From NCBI RefSeq assembly GCF_030408635.1, contig NZ_CP047198.1, positions 1,860,001 through 1,924,000 on the forward strand: a DNA stretch of 64,000 nt. Reading direction: 5' to 3'. The notes beneath the pieces were generated by a model. It did not search any database. It was not told where the DNA came from and saw only the letters and a list, made by a program, of their open reading frames with translations. How positions within the stretch are numbered: position 1 is the first letter of the stretch; each line of letters starts with the position of its first letter. A program made the position numbers and the translations under genes. Origin of the DNA: Corynebacterium coyleae. Lineage in GTDB: Bacteria > Actinomycetota > Actinomycetes > Mycobacteriales > Mycobacteriaceae. Shown here one piece after another: positions 63,288 to 64,000 of the stretch.

Positions 63288-64000
63288 CTAGTACCCGGCC
63301 TCGACGTCGACCTCGGTCGACATCTTCTCCCCCGCTTCGAAGAGGCCCCAGTTCTTCAACGCCAGCGCCCCGATGCGGCGTTCCATGTACCGCGGGATAT
63401 TCGCGGTGTGCGGCGTGATCACACAGTTATCCAGGTCCCACAGCTTGTGGTCCGCCGGCAGCGGCTCCGGCTCCGTCACGTCAAGACCAGCGCCACGGAG
63501 CTTGCCGTTGACCAGTGCGTCGGTGAGCGCCTCCGTATCAATCAGCGGACCGCGCCCAACATTGACGACGACCGCCGTGTCCTTCATCTGCTCAATCCGA
63601 TCAGTGTTCACCATGTGGCGGGTCTCCTCCGTCAACGGGGTAAGCAGGACAAAGTAATCGTGATCGGCCCAGACCTCGTCGGCATCCTTCATGGCAACGG
63701 TCCGGTCCGCACCGTCCACCGGGTTGCCCGAGCGGTTCACGGCGGTGATCTCCATACCGAACGGCTCCAAGAAGCGGATCAGGGTTTTACCGATACCACC
63801 AGCACCAATCAGGGCGAGCTTCTTGTTATCGAAGAGGTACTCCTTCTCTTTGAACAGCTGTGTGTTGTTCCACTCGCGGTCCACGGCCTTCATACGGTGC
63901 TCCACGGCAAGCAGGAGGGCGAGGGTGGATTCGGCCACGGTGTCGTCGTAAAGCCCACCCGCATTAGCAAAGCGCACACCGTTGGCCGCATGTTCAGCCA
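63288..64000 (-). CDS. D-isomer-specific 2-hydroxyacid dehydrogenase (N-terminus beyond window)
   Basis: The frame runs on through the right edge, so only the last 237 residues are visible. NAD-binding GAGGIGKT, catalytic Arg in NVGRGPLID, Glu in DVTEPEPLP and His in ITPHTAN are present. Reduces a 2-keto acid or oxidises a D-hydroxy acid; the substrate is unknown. The same type of gene follows proA in C. glutamicum. Confidence 0.9.
   Translation of the reverse strand, partial: AEHAANGVRFANAGGLYDDTVAESTLALLLAVEHRMKAVDREWNNTQLFKEKEYLFDNKKLALIGAGGIGKTLIRFLEPFGMEITAVNRSGNPVDGADRTVAMKDADEVWADHDYFVLLTPLTEETRHMVNTDRIEQMKDTAVVVNVGRGPLIDTEALTDALVNGKLRGAGLDVTEPEPLPADHKLWDLDNCVITPHTANIPRYMERRIGALALKNWGLFEAGEKMSTEVDVEAGY

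Overview
The window is a piece of a high-G+C actinobacterial chromosome, almost certainly Corynebacterium. Evidence: the znr-zur pair beside glyS; the block uppS-recO-era ... ybeY-phoH-rsmE-dnaJ2-hrcA-hemW-fadD-malQ; the neighbouring aecD-brnQ-luciferase-like run; and the block lepA/rpsT-holA-comEC-comEA-degV-gpgP-rsfS-nadD-proA. All of these match the order I know from C. glutamicum and, more loosely, Mycobacterium. A cutinase-family protein, a BCCT carrier and many leaderless-looking promoters (TANNNT 6-9 nt before the start codon) agree. I cannot name the species. I saw no rRNA, tRNA, CRISPR array, insertion sequence or prophage.

Layout. 1-4260: a cut-off gene, a possible toxin-antitoxin remnant, then cstA with a small protein ending in Arg-Cys-Cys and an ArsA-like ATPase. 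Two copies of an inverted-repeat element flank this cluster. 4279-8660: dgt and a TPM-domain protein share an overlapping divergent promoter; two unknown proteins follow glyS. 8660-13466: glyS, znr-zur (zinc control), uppS, recO, era. 13467-16639: three genes (HNH/DUF222 protein, pdxY, a butanediol-type dehydrogenase) that split the usual CBS-protein/era neighbourhood. 16640-28299: CBS membrane protein, ybeY, phoH, rsmE, dnaJ, hrcA, hemW, fadD, malQ (RNA maturation, heat shock, heme and lipid/glycogen functions). 28296-34108: an exported-protease operon (lipoprotein, M3 peptidase, S1 protease, small membrane protein) and an ABC exporter whose 5' end appears frameshifted at a short GT repeat. 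34105-34747: a VapC-type toxin-antitoxin pair. 34821-38505: aecD, brnQ, flavin monooxygenase. 38575-46643: GntR regulator, four-gene oligopeptide-type importer, ribokinase, BCCT carrier. 46644-48837: proline iminopeptidase-like hydrolase and a DUF559 protein. 48938-64000: lepA, CPBP protease, PemK-like protein, rpsT, esterase, then the long leftward run from a LysE exporter through proA, ending in a cut-off 2-hydroxyacid dehydrogenase.

The most striking signal is not a gene. A short word, GTCGTCGAYAAGC (core GTCGAYAAGC, with sister form GTCGATACGC), recurs about 23 (+8) times on both strands, nearly always inside unrelated coding sequences and in several reading frames. Other points of interest are the CstA/Arg-Cys-Cys protein/ArsA cluster, the inverted-repeat family, two pairs of head-to-head DnaA boxes, and the GT-repeat frameshift in the ABC exporter.
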